Assembly (NCBI GenBank): GCA_052169395.1
Contig: JBQNCN010000002.1
Span: 62,001-126,000, forward strand
DNA: 64,000 nucleotides
Direction of reading: 5' to 3'
Origin: Fimenecus sp052169395
Lineage (GTDB): Bacteria > Bacillota > Clostridia > Oscillospirales > Acutalibacteraceae
A program made the translations under genes and the position numbers. Below the pieces are notes generated by a model that ran no database searches, was not told the DNA's origin, and saw only the letters and a program-made list of their open reading frames with translations. Shown in pieces: positions 44,171-53,695 of the stretch (its first letter is position 1; every line of letters starts with the position of its first letter).

Positions 44171-44214
44171 TTAATAAGAATACGTGTGCAATTTTGTACC
44201 CGTATTCTTATTAA
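44171..44214. terminator. terminator of the YfhO operon
   Basis: TTAATAAGAATACG (44171-44184) and CGTATTCTTATTAA (44201-44214), a 14-bp perfect stem with a 16-nt loop, 8 bp after the stop. Confidence 0.75.
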
Positions 44215-44253
44215 ATATTTAACTCATTTTTTCTTATTTAAAAGCTTTTTATT

Positions 44254-44282
44254 TTGACAATACAGCATTTTTTTGATAAAAT
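44254..44282 (+). promoter_or_regulatory. promoter of tRNA-Gly
   Basis: TTGACA (44254-44259), 17-nt spacer, TAAAAT (44277-44282), only about 10 bp before the mature tRNA 5' end. Confidence 0.75.
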
Positions 44283-44292
44283 ACTTTCCATT

Positions 44293-44366
44293 GCAGGTGT
44301 AGTTCAATGGCAGAATGTCAGCTTCCCAAGCTGAACACGGGGGTTCGATTCCCCTCACCTGCTCCA
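44293..44366 (+). tRNA. tRNA-Gly (anticodon CCC)
   Basis: A 74-nt cloverleaf including encoded CCA. Acceptor GCAGGTG / CACCTGC with discriminator T; D-arm GTTC...; anticodon stem TCAGC / GCTGA with loop TTCCCAA, anticodon CCC; T-arm GGGGG-TTCGATT-CCCC. Reads GGG codons. A monocistronic unit with its own promoter and terminator. Confidence 0.95.
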
Positions 44367-44395
44367 AGACTTTCCGAATAGGAAAGTCTTTTTTA
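44366..44395 (+). terminator. terminator of tRNA-Gly
   Basis: AAGACTTTCC (44366-44375), 5-nt loop, GGAAAGTCTT (44381-44390), then TTTTATTT, beginning at the CCA end of the tRNA. The stretch 44396-44531 is AT-rich with possible -10 elements (TATTAT 44463-44468; TATAAT 44476-44481) for the next gene. Confidence 0.85.
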
Positions 44396-44531
44396 TTTAC
44401 ATTTTAATAAATTTTAATATTTTATAAAATATTAAAATACTTGAAAAAAAAATATTTTATGATATTATTATATTGTATAATTGTGATAGAAATATCAATT
44501 CATACTATTTTTATAGTATTGGGGGCTGATT

Positions 44532-46316
44532 ATGAATAAAATAAGAAAAGCTTTAAGTTTTGTACTTTCAGCAGTTATGCTTTTATCCTGTGTGGTATTT
44601 TCCGCATTTGCAGAAGAAAAAACGAGTGTTACAAACGACGGTGTATCCGATATACATTACGCAACCGAAAACGGACAGGATACGCTTGAGCAAATGAAGA
44701 AAAATAAGCAGGTGGGCGATGAAGGCGTAGCTCTGTATGTTCCAAAAACCAATTATTATTTTATGAGAACTTCAGAATCCGACACCTTTACCTTTGTTCC
44801 GAGAATTTACATGCAGCTTGCCGTAAGAACGTGGAAAGAGTGGATTGAACATGTCGGTTTTCTAAAGAAAACGGATATGACTCTTAACAACGTTTCTTTT
44901 GCCTTTGCAAGCGATACGGAACACGGAGGAAAAGCGGGAAGCAATCCGAGTTATCCTACAACATACGGCAATAACAAACGCGGTTATCTTATGGGCTTTG
45001 ACGGTTATTACGGTTCAATGAAAGGACTTAATAAGGGCAGTGCCGACGGCTTTACCGCACCTGAAGGCTATGAAGTCTGCACGCCCACACAAAACGGTCA
45101 GGCGGATTTTCAGCTTGATTCAAGCTTTTGGACCGGCTCTTACATAATGTCATATGATATGACGGTGAATTTTTCAGCAAATATTCCTGCGGATAAAACC
45201 AAGTGGAACGGCGATTTAAAGATGGATTTGGCTTGGGCCGGAACACAGCAAAAAGCTTATTCTCTTAAAAACAAGGTTCAGTTTGATTTGGAAATTGTTG
45301 ACCTTGTTCCGCTCAACAAACTTTTAGCGGAAGCTAAAAAAATGAATGACCAAAAGCCCGCACGCTTAAATCAGGCGGCGGAAGATGCTTTTGCAGCAAT
45401 GCAGAACTATGTTCAAAACACCATCTATGCAAATTGCGGCACTAAAAATGACTATACGGGTCTTTTAAACGGTGATAAATATCTTGAAGACAGCGTTGTA
45501 AACGGCGATGGAGGCTATGTAAAAACGCTTGAAACTCTTATTGCAACAGCTAAAAAAGAAATGATGGACAGCATTCTTGCTTTCACAAATACCGTTATTG
45601 AAGATAACAGTATAAGTGATTACAGAAAATTAAATTCAAATATTTCTCAAACTTATCAAACCGCTTTTTCCAAATATAACGGAAAGGATTTATCTTTTTA
45701 CAAGGGTCTTTCCGATGAAATAAAGTTTGACACCTTACTTGGTGATTACAATAACCTTGAAGCAACGCTTGAAAAGAACGGATACGACTTCCCGAATGTT
45801 GCTGTTTATAAGAGACAGGTGCGTTTTGAAAAAGACGGTATGGGCGGTCTTAAACCTGAATTCAAATTCAGAATTATTACGGCGATTTCCAAAACCGATT
45901 TTGATCGTATAATACAGGAAACTTCAAATATTGTTGAAGTCGGATTTATTGCGGCACCGTCGGCAAAAGTGAATGCGGAAGGCTATGAAAACGCAAGAAA
46001 ATTTGTTGAAAGCGGCGGAACGGTCGGTGCTCTCGGTGATTTTAAACACGGTACCACCAAAACGGTTTATATCAATGCCGAAAAACCCGAAAGCTATATG
46101 CACTTCGGATGTATGATGCAGGGTCTTATCAAAGGTGAAACTATAACCGACGATCTCAAGGCCTCAGCCTATGTTAAATATAAAAGAGCCTACATTGAAA
46201 ACGGTCAGGCAAAAATAGACAACTGTTATGTCTGGTATGATACCTTCAATGAAGCTCCCGTATTTTCAAATTACGAAGCTATTAAACAGGCATGGATTGC
46301 AAAATACGGTGTATAA
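44532..46316 (+). CDS. secreted protein, unknown function (594 aa)
   Basis: Signal peptide at about 1-28 (KALSFVLSAVMLLSCVVFSAFA). The mature part has an aromatic- and Gly-rich N-terminal region (to about 250), a helical middle (about 255-400) and a C-terminal beta-type domain (about 420-594; FKFRIITAISKTDFDRI ... CYVWYDTF) that ends IAKYGV. Such C-terminal domains with an FRIITAI strand occur in large surface proteins of gut Clostridia; this is from memory. No LPXTG, SLH or catalytic motif was seen. A GGGGGCTG site precedes ATG 44532. Monocistronic, ended by the hairpin at 46327. Confidence 0.8.
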   Translation: MNKIRKALSFVLSAVMLLSCVVFSAFAEEKTSVTNDGVSDIHYATENGQDTLEQMKKNKQVGDEGVALYVPKTNYYFMRTSESDTFTFVPRIYMQLAVRTWKEWIEHVGFLKKTDMTLNNVSFAFASDTEHGGKAGSNPSYPTTYGNNKRGYLMGFDGYYGSMKGLNKGSADGFTAPEGYEVCTPTQNGQADFQLDSSFWTGSYIMSYDMTVNFSANIPADKTKWNGDLKMDLAWAGTQQKAYSLKNKVQFDLEIVDLVPLNKLLAEAKKMNDQKPARLNQAAEDAFAAMQNYVQNTIYANCGTKNDYTGLLNGDKYLEDSVVNGDGGYVKTLETLIATAKKEMMDSILAFTNTVIEDNSISDYRKLNSNISQTYQTAFSKYNGKDLSFYKGLSDEIKFDTLLGDYNNLEATLEKNGYDFPNVAVYKRQVRFEKDGMGGLKPEFKFRIITAISKTDFDRIIQETSNIVEVGFIAAPSAKVNAEGYENARKFVESGGTVGALGDFKHGTTKTVYINAEKPESYMHFGCMMQGLIKGETITDDLKASAYVKYKRAYIENGQAKIDNCYVWYDTFNEAPVFSNYEAIKQAWIAKYGV

Positions 46317-46326
46317 TAACAATAAT

Positions 46327-46358
46327 AAAAAGCTCTTCCGAATGGAAGAGCTTTTTTA
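46327..46358. terminator. bidirectional terminator between convergent genes
   Basis: AAAAAGCTCTTCC (46327-46339), loop GAAT, GGAAGAGCTTTTT (46344-46356), with T-runs on both strands. Serves the 594-residue protein gene and mgsA. Confidence 0.85.
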
Positions 46359-46375
46359 TTATTCAGTTCTTTATA

Positions 46376-46774
46376 CTAATTGTTAATTATATAACGCCAG
46401 TCCAAATCCCCTCTTTCAAGAGCGTGTATAAGTGCCTCTGCTGTAGCTATATTTGTTGCAACAGGAATGTTATGCACATCGCAAAGCCTTAAAAGTTCGT
46501 TCCATTCGTTAGCAGTTTCACCCAAGGTTCGAGGATCTCTGAACATAAGCAATAAATCTATTTCATTACAAGCAACTCTTGCACCTATCTGCTGTGCACC
46601 ACCCTGGTGCCCCGAAAGGAAAGAGTTTATCTCAAGCCCCGTTGCATCCGAAACAAGATTCCCCGTTGTCGCTGTCGCACAAAGACGATGTTTTGAAAGA
46701 ACCCCGCAATACGCAATACAAAACTGAACCATAAGTTCTTTTTTTTCATCGCTTGCAATCAATGCAATATTCAT
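46376..46774 (-). CDS. mgsA: methylglyoxal synthase
   Basis: Converts dihydroxyacetone phosphate to methylglyoxal, a glycolytic overflow route. 132 residues with the family's TATTGNL phosphate site, the SGHQGGAQQIGARV block and the LLMFRDP motif, plus the conserved C-terminal NIPVATNIATAE. ATG 46774 follows GGAGAG. Stands alone between the mre operon and the secreted protein. Confidence 0.95.
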   Translation of the reverse strand: MNIALIASDEKKELMVQFCIAYCGVLSKHRLCATATTGNLVSDATGLEINSFLSGHQGGAQQIGARVACNEIDLLLMFRDPRTLGETANEWNELLRLCDVHNIPVATNIATAEALIHALERGDLDWRYIINN

Positions 46775-46849
46775 AATCTCTCCTTTTTACAAATTTCTTT
46801 ATCATGATAACAAATTATTGATAAAAATTCAATATAAAATACTTTAAAT

Positions 46850-47536
46850 TTATAAAATTTTGGGATTTAAACTGATATTTTCGCCAAGAAGTCTTTTTGA
46901 AAGGTTGGAATAAGCAATTAAAACATTTTCATTCGGTAATGCCGAGCCTCTTGAAAAATTCAAGTCAAACGGCACCGCCGCAATAAGTCTAAGCCCTGAA
47001 ATGTCTACACAATCATCAAGATTTTCAGACAGGCCCTGTGAAACTTCTTTTTTTGAAATTCCGGAAACAAGCAATCTGTTTTCACAGTCGATAAAAGAAT
47101 CCGAATAAGCATACAGCCTTTCAAGTTCTCTCTTTTTAGGCGGTGAAATAAAAATGTTTATCTGCTCCGAATATGGAAATACTACGCCTTTAGGCAAATC
47201 AAAAAGTACAAAATCATATTTTGAAAAAAGTTCATCAAAGCACTTTGTGTTAAGCGCTTCAAACGGAATATCCCTTTGAACCGCACCTATGTAATCTATA
47301 TTTTTACAAACGCTTTTTACCGCATTCAAAGGCTCTTCTTCATCTAAAACATCTGAAAGATTAAAAAGATATTCCTCCGTAATTTTAAAAGCGTCAGACA
47401 GACCCGTTCCCGAATTCAAATCGACAGCAAGAACCCTTTTTCCAAGCCTTGCAAGTGATTTTGCGGTAAGTAATGTCGCCGTAGTCTGCCCTGCACCGCC
47501 TTTTTTTGCAAGAAAGCAGATTTTTTTAGAAATCAT
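46850..47536 (-). CDS. MinD/ParA-like protein with altered P-loop
   Basis: 228 residues with the ParA/MinD fold: an N-terminal strand ICFLAKKGGAGQTTATLL and later YDFVLFDLPKG, a switch-II-like region. The deviant Walker A motif normally reads KGGxGKTT; here the invariant P-loop lysine is Gln17 (codon CAG), while the signature Lys12 remains. ATP hydrolysis is therefore doubtful. The C-terminus lacks a clear amphipathic membrane-targeting helix. It sits where minD occurs in clostridial mreBCD-pbp-minCDE clusters, but minC and minE are absent. The start ATG shares one base with the PBP stop. It may be a degenerate MinD with a structural role. Confidence 0.75.
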   Translation of the reverse strand: MISKKICFLAKKGGAGQTTATLLTAKSLARLGKRVLAVDLNSGTGLSDAFKITEEYLFNLSDVLDEEEPLNAVKSVCKNIDYIGAVQRDIPFEALNTKCFDELFSKYDFVLFDLPKGVVFPYSEQINIFISPPKKRELERLYAYSDSFIDCENRLLVSGISKKEVSQGLSENLDDCVDISGLRLIAAVPFDLNFSRGSALPNENVLIAYSNLSKRLLGENISLNPKIL

Positions 47537-49638
47537 CAGTTCAATCCCCCTTCCGCTTTTACGACAGGAGCTGCCGCCGTACTTCTGAAATAAGCATTAT
47601 AAATATCATAAACCAACTTTGAGGTGCCTGCACCGGAATCAAAATTTTCTACTGCAACTGAAATTGCAATTTCAGGATTTTCCGCAGGAGCATAAGAAAT
47701 CATAAAACTGTTAAGATATTCCGCAATTCTGCCGTTTACTTTTGCCTTACTTTGTGCCGTACCGGTTTTACAGGCAACACTGTACGGCAGTGTATTTATC
47801 GGTGCAAGCCTTGCCCCGTCTCTTACCATTCCCTCACGCACAATACGAAGAGTATTTGATGAAATTCCAGTTTCCTCAACTATTTCACCATTTGAATTAT
47901 CAAGTACGACCTCTCCGCTTTCGGAAATCACTTTTTTTACAAGATGAGCCTTATAGCGATGTCCTCCGTTTGCAAGCGTAGCGGCATAATTACAAAGCTG
48001 AACGGGCGTTAGGAGAGTGTCCGACTGCCCTATGGCTGCCTGAACCGTATCGCCGTCAAACCAGTTTCCGCCGTGTTCCTTACGATATTTAGGAGATGCT
48101 AAAACACCTTTACTTTCACTGACTTCAAGACCGGTTTTATCTGAAAGTCCGAATTTCGCCTGATATTTATTCATCTTTTCCATTCCCAAATGAAAGCCCA
48201 CTTCATAGAAAAAGATGTTGCATGAACGGTTAAGAGCCTCTTTTACATCAATTTGACCATGTGTTCCGACACATTTGAATTCGGTATCGGTAAAGCGCTG
48301 ATAAATATGTGTACAGTTAAATGTGGTGGTTTCATTAATGACACCTTCCTCAAGCGCTGCACAAGCCACTGCAGGCTTCATTGTGGAACCGGGCTCATAA
48401 GTGGATTGAAACGCTCTGTTCCAAAGCGGCTTATTTTTCTGTGAGGAAAGCTTTGAAAAATCCTTTATATAATTATTGATATCATATGACGGATATGTAG
48501 CCGCCGCAAGAACTCCGCCCGTTTTAACATTTATTACAACGGCGGCGCCTACTGTGGGAAGTTCCGATGTTCCCGGACTTGTCTTTATGAGCGCCTCCAA
48601 AGCATTTTGCACATCTCTCTGAAAAACGCTGTTAAGTGTTAAAACCACTGAATTTCCCGACTCGGCATTTTTGCTTATTTCAGTCCTGTAACTTCCTGAA
48701 GAACTTTGCGCCGTACTTTGAATTCCGTTTGTACCTCTTAAATATTTTTCCATTGCACTTTCAATGCCGAACTTGCCGATTTCATCATCCATTGAATAAG
48801 CTCTTAAAGAAAGCTGTTCCTTTTCCACTTCAGAAAGCTTTTTGTCGGCATTTGCAGCCTTAAACTCCTCGGTTTTTTTCTGATATTCAGTTGCGTTGAG
48901 CTTGCCTGTTATACCTATTATATGCGGCGCAACATCTCCGTTGGGATAAGTTCTTTCGGATTTTGAACGAATTGTAATGCCGTTTTCGGAACCGAATCTT
49001 TCGGATATTGCCGCTGAAAATTTGCCTGTGCAGCCCCTTGCAAAAGTATATGGATTTGAAACGGAAAAGCCCTGTTTTTTAAAACCGCAGCAAACTGCGC
49101 CCACCTTAAGAGCCTGCTCCTTTGAAAGCTCTCCAAGTTCAAACATTTTTACAAGAGCATCAAAGCAGTTTTGTGCATCCGCATAAGCATTAAGAGAAAG
49201 ACAGCTTTTAGATTTTAAAAAGGTAATTTCGCTTTCCATATCGGATTTAAAATAAACCGTACCGTTTTGGTCAAGTGCAAGCGGCATTTCATTTATCCAT
49301 GGAACACCGCTTTCATCAAAAACCTTTATAAGCCCTGAAATTATTTCTATTCGCTTTTTCTGTTCTTTAATTGAAGGAAAATAATTGCCGTCTATGATAA
49401 CATCATAAGTTATACTGTTTATGGCAAGCGGCACACCGTATTCATCATATATATTGCCTCTCTGTGCCTTTACGGTTGTTTTGCTTTCACTTGTATAAAG
49501 TGCCTGCGCCGTGTATTTTGCACCGTTTTTTATCTGTATGTTAAAAAGATCCGAAATAATAAAAACACCGACAAAAACAGATGCCGCCACACTTGCGGCA
49601 ACCCGTCGCTTTATTATATTTTTATAGCTTTTTGTCAT
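47536..49638 (-). CDS. class B penicillin-binding protein (PBP2/FtsI-like transpeptidase)
   Basis: 700 residues: one N-terminal span (about 13-30), a dimerisation domain starting at AQRGNIYDEYGVPLA, and a transpeptidase domain with the three active-site motifs STMK (418-421), SCN (472-474) and KTG (624-626). It crosslinks peptidoglycan outside the membrane. Position after mreBCD indicates the elongation PBP (PbpA/PBP2 role). An insert of about 70 residues (100-170) is Cys-containing. Overlaps mreD by 4 bp. No PASTA domains. Confidence 0.92.
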   Translation of the reverse strand: MTKSYKNIIKRRVAASVAASVFVGVFIISDLFNIQIKNGAKYTAQALYTSESKTTVKAQRGNIYDEYGVPLAINSITYDVIIDGNYFPSIKEQKKRIEIISGLIKVFDESGVPWINEMPLALDQNGTVYFKSDMESEITFLKSKSCLSLNAYADAQNCFDALVKMFELGELSKEQALKVGAVCCGFKKQGFSVSNPYTFARGCTGKFSAAISERFGSENGITIRSKSERTYPNGDVAPHIIGITGKLNATEYQKKTEEFKAANADKKLSEVEKEQLSLRAYSMDDEIGKFGIESAMEKYLRGTNGIQSTAQSSSGSYRTEISKNAESGNSVVLTLNSVFQRDVQNALEALIKTSPGTSELPTVGAAVVINVKTGGVLAAATYPSYDINNYIKDFSKLSSQKNKPLWNRAFQSTYEPGSTMKPAVACAALEEGVINETTTFNCTHIYQRFTDTEFKCVGTHGQIDVKEALNRSCNIFFYEVGFHLGMEKMNKYQAKFGLSDKTGLEVSESKGVLASPKYRKEHGGNWFDGDTVQAAIGQSDTLLTPVQLCNYAATLANGGHRYKAHLVKKVISESGEVVLDNSNGEIVEETGISSNTLRIVREGMVRDGARLAPINTLPYSVACKTGTAQSKAKVNGRIAEYLNSFMISYAPAENPEIAISVAVENFDSGAGTSKLVYDIYNAYFRSTAAAPVVKAEGGLN

Positions 49639-50138
49639 ATACTCCTGTCTTTAAAACGATTTTCAATATGCTGTATTAAAAAATAAAACAAAAGGATAAA
49701 AACTGCGGAATATGCCGCAGAAATCAGATGATATCTGAAGAACAGCCAAAACTGCGCATTTTCCTTAAAAATTGTATAAAATAAAAAATATGCAATGCAG
49801 CCGATAAATGAAAACATCAATGCCGTTTTTAAATTTCGTCTGAAAACGGTACGTATCATAACAGAAAAAAACACCGCCGTTAAAAAAAGGATGAAAACAT
49901 TATAGCCTTTTAAGTTTCCTCCCAAATCCCATAACATCCCTGCAAAAGCACCGAAAACAGCAGAAGAAAGCTCTTTTTCAAAAATTGAGATTGAAATTAC
50001 AAAAGGCAATAAAAGGCAGGCTCTTGCTCCTAAAACAGTTGGAAAAAGACCCCAAACATTCTGAATCGCGGCAAGCAAAATTATAAAAACGGTAAAAAAC
50101 GAATATTTAAAAAAACGATTTTTAATGTACTGCGACAT
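49635..50138 (-). CDS. mreD: rod shape-determining protein MreD
   Basis: About 167 residues with five or six membrane spans; a low-complexity hydrophobic protein identified mainly by place between mreC and the PBP and by topology. Start taken as ATG 50138 (MSQYIKN), which lies inside mreC's 3' end with GAGGG upstream; an earlier TTG (50153) overlaps that site. Part of the elongation complex. Confidence 0.85.
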   Translation of the reverse strand: MSQYIKNRFFKYSFFTVFIILLAAIQNVWGLFPTVLGARACLLLPFVISISIFEKELSSAVFGAFAGMLWDLGGNLKGYNVFILFLTAVFFSVMIRTVFRRNLKTALMFSFIGCIAYFLFYTIFKENAQFWLFFRYHLISAAYSAVFILLFYFLIQHIENRFKDRSI

Positions 50139-50970
50139 TGTTTTTGCCCTCAAAGCCCGTTATGACAAAGGCATTTTTAACATCGTTGGTTTTAACTCCC
50201 GGCTCAATAAGAGCGCTTTTACCGGACCCTGTCCCCGATGACCTTATTTCCTTAACCGTGCCTAAAATCAAATCTTCGGGAAAAACTCCGCCGGCTCCCG
50301 CAGTACAAATTATACCTCCCTCGGTTATGTTAGTACCGTCTGAAAGTCCCGACATGCGAATTTTACCGTCATCACTCTGAAATGTATTTATATATCCCGT
50401 TTCTCCCGTTCTTATATCATATATCGATGCGGAAAATTTAGGAGAAGAAACAGGCAGTACCGCTGCGGTATTTTGTGTTGTTGAAATTATCTTTCCTATA
50501 AGATAATGCCCATAAATCACGGGATCTCCCACCTTAACGCCGTCCTTTTCTCCACAGCCAAGCACAAAGCCTCCGGTGCTGTCTGCTGCATCGGAACTTA
50601 TAACTGCACCTGAAACGAAGGTGTAATCAGGATTTTTCTCCTTAACTCCTAAAAAATCGGAATAGGTTTTAACTCTGTTTTTTAAATTCTCATAGTCTAC
50701 AAGTTTATCTCTATAATCTGCAACCTGCTCCTCAAGCTCGGTAATTCGCTTTTTATAGGTTTTTGATGATACAAAAACGGAACCTGCACTTTCAATTTTA
50801 GCCGAAAGCCACGCCGCTCCCTTTTCCATAGGTGAAAACACATAGGAAAAAGCTTTTGAAAAAACATTGCTTTTACTTTTTCCTATTTCAGCCGTACCCA
50901 TGCCTATAAAAATTATAAGAAGCACCAGCAGCAATCGTTTAAAAATTTTACTTTTAAAAAATGATTTCAT
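50122..50970 (-). CDS. mreC: rod shape-determining protein MreC
   Basis: 282 residues: N-terminal span (about 10-27), a coiled coil (about 65-95, SKTYKKRITELEEQVADYRDK begins it) and the MreC beta domain (about 105-275; VISSDAADSTGGFVLGCGEKDGVKVGDPV). Overlaps mreD by 17 bp and follows mreB by 3 bp. Confidence 0.95.
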   Translation of the reverse strand: MKSFFKSKIFKRLLLVLLIIFIGMGTAEIGKSKSNVFSKAFSYVFSPMEKGAAWLSAKIESAGSVFVSSKTYKKRITELEEQVADYRDKLVDYENLKNRVKTYSDFLGVKEKNPDYTFVSGAVISSDAADSTGGFVLGCGEKDGVKVGDPVIYGHYLIGKIISTTQNTAAVLPVSSPKFSASIYDIRTGETGYINTFQSDDGKIRMSGLSDGTNITEGGIICTAGAGGVFPEDLILGTVKEIRSSGTGSGKSALIEPGVKTNDVKNAFVITGFEGKNNVAVH

Positions 50971-50973
50971 CTG

Positions 50974-51993
50974 TTATTCGTCAAAATCCCTTTTTGATGT
51001 AATTCCTAAAGTACCTTTATCCAGACAGATTCCACACCCGTCGGCAACGCAGTCAAGCGGTCTTTCAGCAATATAAACCGGAATCTTCACTTCCTCATTC
51101 AGCACTTTGTCAAGTCCTCTCAAAAGCGCTCCTCCGCCGGTCAACATGATACCGCGATCTATTATATCTGCAGCAAGTTCAGGTGGAGTTTTTTCAAGTG
51201 CAAACTTTACGGCTTCCACAATTTCGGAAACAGGTCTTGAAAGTGCCTCACGAACCTCTTCCGAACTTATCTCAATATTTTTCGGAAGTCCCGTTGCAAG
51301 ATCTCTTCCCTTAACGCCCATTGCGCCTTCTCCGTCATAGGAGTGTGCAGAACCTATTTTAAGCTTTATATCCTCAGCTGTCCTTTCACCGATTAAAAGA
51401 TTATGATTTTTTCTTATATACTCAGTAATTGCTTCATCAAAATCATCCCCTGCAACACGAACGCTTCTTGAAGTTACAATATCGCCATAAGAAATAACCG
51501 CAACCTCTGAAGTGCCGCCGCCTATATCCACTACCATCGCTCCGGTCGGCTCCGTAACGGGAAGTCCCGCACCGATTGCCGCCGCCATAGGCTCTTCAAT
51601 AAGACTCACATATCGTGCGCCCGCCGACCTTGCGGCATCATGCACGGCCTTCCTTTCAACAGCGGTAATTCCCGACGGAATACAGATAAGCACTCTTGCT
51701 TTTGAAAAAGGATTTCCGCTTATCGCCATCTTGATAAAAGCCTTAAGCATTTCCGAAGTCATATCAAAATCGGCTATAACGCCGTCCTTTAAAGGTCTTA
51801 TAGCGGAAATTGAGCCGGGGGTTCTTCCTATCATTTCCTTTGCTTTATTACCCACCGCCACAACTTTCTGAGGATAAATCGAAACATCAACCGCCACTAC
51901 CGACGGTTCTCTAATAACTATTCCCTTGCTGCGAACATATACAAGCGTATTTGCAGTGCCTAAATCTATTCCGATATCCTGCGCAAAAAGCAT
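50974..51993 (-). CDS. mreB: rod shape-determining protein MreB
   Basis: 339-residue bacterial actin that directs wall synthesis along the cell side. DIGIDLGTANTLVYVR (phosphate 1), MVVDIGGGTSEVAVIS (phosphate 2) and MLTGGGALLRGLD (adenosine) motifs are all intact. First gene of mreB-mreC-mreD-PBP-MinD-like. A GGGGC site precedes ATG 51993. Confidence 0.97.
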   Translation of the reverse strand: MLFAQDIGIDLGTANTLVYVRSKGIVIREPSVVAVDVSIYPQKVVAVGNKAKEMIGRTPGSISAIRPLKDGVIADFDMTSEMLKAFIKMAISGNPFSKARVLICIPSGITAVERKAVHDAARSAGARYVSLIEEPMAAAIGAGLPVTEPTGAMVVDIGGGTSEVAVISYGDIVTSRSVRVAGDDFDEAITEYIRKNHNLLIGERTAEDIKLKIGSAHSYDGEGAMGVKGRDLATGLPKNIEISSEEVREALSRPVSEIVEAVKFALEKTPPELAADIIDRGIMLTGGGALLRGLDKVLNEEVKIPVYIAERPLDCVADGCGICLDKGTLGITSKRDFDE

Positions 51994-52217
51994 CTTATGC
52001 CCCTTATAAAATATTTTAATATTATTATTTTATATTATAACACAATAGTTCGTTCAAACAACTACATTTCTTTATGATTTTTCAATCTTTATTTTTTGCC
52101 TTTTCCAATTTTGTTTTATTGTTCATAAAAATTATCTTCTTTCAAATTTTGAGCATAAAAAAGACGATGTTTTTTCTTTATCGTCTCTTATTTTTTATTA
52201 CTGCAACAAACAAAAAC

Positions 52218-52250
52218 AAAAAGCGTACATCTTTACGCACGCTTTTTTTG
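52218..52250 (-). terminator. terminator after the FAD oxidoreductase gene
   Basis: AAAAAGCGT (52218-52226) and ACGCTTTTT (52239-52247), with an alternative inner GCGTA/TACGC pairing. A second smaller hairpin (AGACGAT 52162-52168 / ATCGTCT 52180-52186, then T-rich) lies nearby. The rest of 51994-52261 is AT-rich, upstream of mreB. Confidence 0.65.
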
Positions 52251-52261
52251 TTTATGATTTT

Positions 52262-53668
52262 TTATTTCATAAGCTCTCTTGCCATAAGCACGCCCATAAC
52301 GGAACTCATCATAAGTCCGTGTGTCCAGCCGCTTGAATCGCCAAGACAGTGAAGATTTTCAATATTCGTATTGAATTTTTCATCCATTGAAACCTTATTT
52401 GAATAAAACTTGATTTCAGGTCCGTACAAAAGTGTTTCATATGAGGCAAAACCCGGAACTACCGTATCCATCGCCTTAATAAAATTAAGAATATTCATAA
52501 GCGTTCTGTACGGCATTGCGGCGGTTAAATCGCCTGCAACGGCATCGGGAAGGGTCTTTCTAACGGTGCAGCGGTCAAGTTCCTTTTCCCATGTTCTTTT
52601 TCCTTCAAGAATATCTCCATATCGCTGCACAAGAATATGACCGTCGCCAAGCATATTGACAACCTCGCCTATTTTTTTAGCATATAATATCGGATCATCA
52701 AAAGGAGCGGTAAAATGGTGAGAACAAAGCACCGCAAGATTTGTATTGTCGGATTTTTTATCCTTATATGAAAAGCCGTTTACAACCGCAAGAGAGTTAT
52801 CGTAGTAATTTTCCTGACTTACAAAACCGCCGGGATTCTGGCAGAAGGTGCGCACCTTGTTTGCGAACGGTGCGGGGTAACCTATGAGCTTTGATTCATA
52901 AAGCACCTTATTTACCTCATTCATTACCTCGTTTCTCACCTCAACACGCACACCTATGTCAACTGAGCCGGATTCATGCCCTATGCCGTGCTTACGGCAC
53001 ATTTCCGAAAGCCAATCGGCGCCCTTTCTGCCTGTTGCAATAACAACCTTTTCTGCAAAAAGAGAAAATTCCTCACGATCCTTACCTGTAAGTTTTTTAA
53101 AGCTTGCACCGAGAACCTTTCCGTTTTCAATTATAAGGTCGGTGCATTCGGTTGTAAAAACAAGGTTTACACCGCTATCCTTTAAATAATTTTCAATTTT
53201 GGTGTAAAGTATTCTTGCCTTTTCAGAACCCAGGTGTCTTATCGGACAATCCACAAGCTGAAGCCCCGCCTGAATTGCACGAAGCCTTATCGCTTTGATT
53301 TCATCCGTATCTTCCGCACCCTCAACACGAGTATCGGCACCGAAACTTAAATATATTTCATCGGTATAATCAATCATTTTCTGCGCATAATCATAGCCGA
53401 TAAGCTCGGGAAGAGAGCCGCCGACATCGGGACTGAGAGAAAGTTTGCCGTCCGAAAACGCACCTGCACCCGAAAATCCCGTGGTTATGTTGCAGTCGGG
53501 CTTGCAGTGAACACAGTATCCCGTTTTATCCTTGGGGCAACTGCGAACCTCAATCGGAAGACCCTTTTCAACCAAAGTAATTTTTTTGCCGCTATTTTGT
53601 CTTGCAAGCTCCAAAGCGGTAAAAATACCTGCGGGACCCGCACCTATAATCAATACATCCTGTTCCAT
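52262..53668 (-). CDS. FAD-dependent dehydrogenase (COG2509 type)
   Basis: 468 residues with a Rossmann FAD site LIIGAGPAGIFTALELA at the N-terminus, the TTGFSGAGAFSDGKL block, an internal VVIATGRKG NAD(P)/FAD motif and the C-terminal CLGDSSGWTHGLMMSSVMG. This pattern belongs to uncharacterised BaiN/COG2509-like oxidoreductases. Three Cys in SCPKDKTGYCVHCKPDC near residues 45-60 could bind a cofactor or be redox active. Start taken as ATG 53668 (MEQDVLIIG) with GGTGA upstream. Preceded by an attenuator-like leader. Confidence 0.85.
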   Translation of the reverse strand: MEQDVLIIGAGPAGIFTALELARQNSGKKITLVEKGLPIEVRSCPKDKTGYCVHCKPDCNITTGFSGAGAFSDGKLSLSPDVGGSLPELIGYDYAQKMIDYTDEIYLSFGADTRVEGAEDTDEIKAIRLRAIQAGLQLVDCPIRHLGSEKARILYTKIENYLKDSGVNLVFTTECTDLIIENGKVLGASFKKLTGKDREEFSLFAEKVVIATGRKGADWLSEMCRKHGIGHESGSVDIGVRVEVRNEVMNEVNKVLYESKLIGYPAPFANKVRTFCQNPGGFVSQENYYDNSLAVVNGFSYKDKKSDNTNLAVLCSHHFTAPFDDPILYAKKIGEVVNMLGDGHILVQRYGDILEGKRTWEKELDRCTVRKTLPDAVAGDLTAAMPYRTLMNILNFIKAMDTVVPGFASYETLLYGPEIKFYSNKVSMDEKFNTNIENLHCLGDSSGWTHGLMMSSVMGVLMARELMK

Positions 53669-53695
53669 ATTATCACCGAAATTCAATACTATAAC

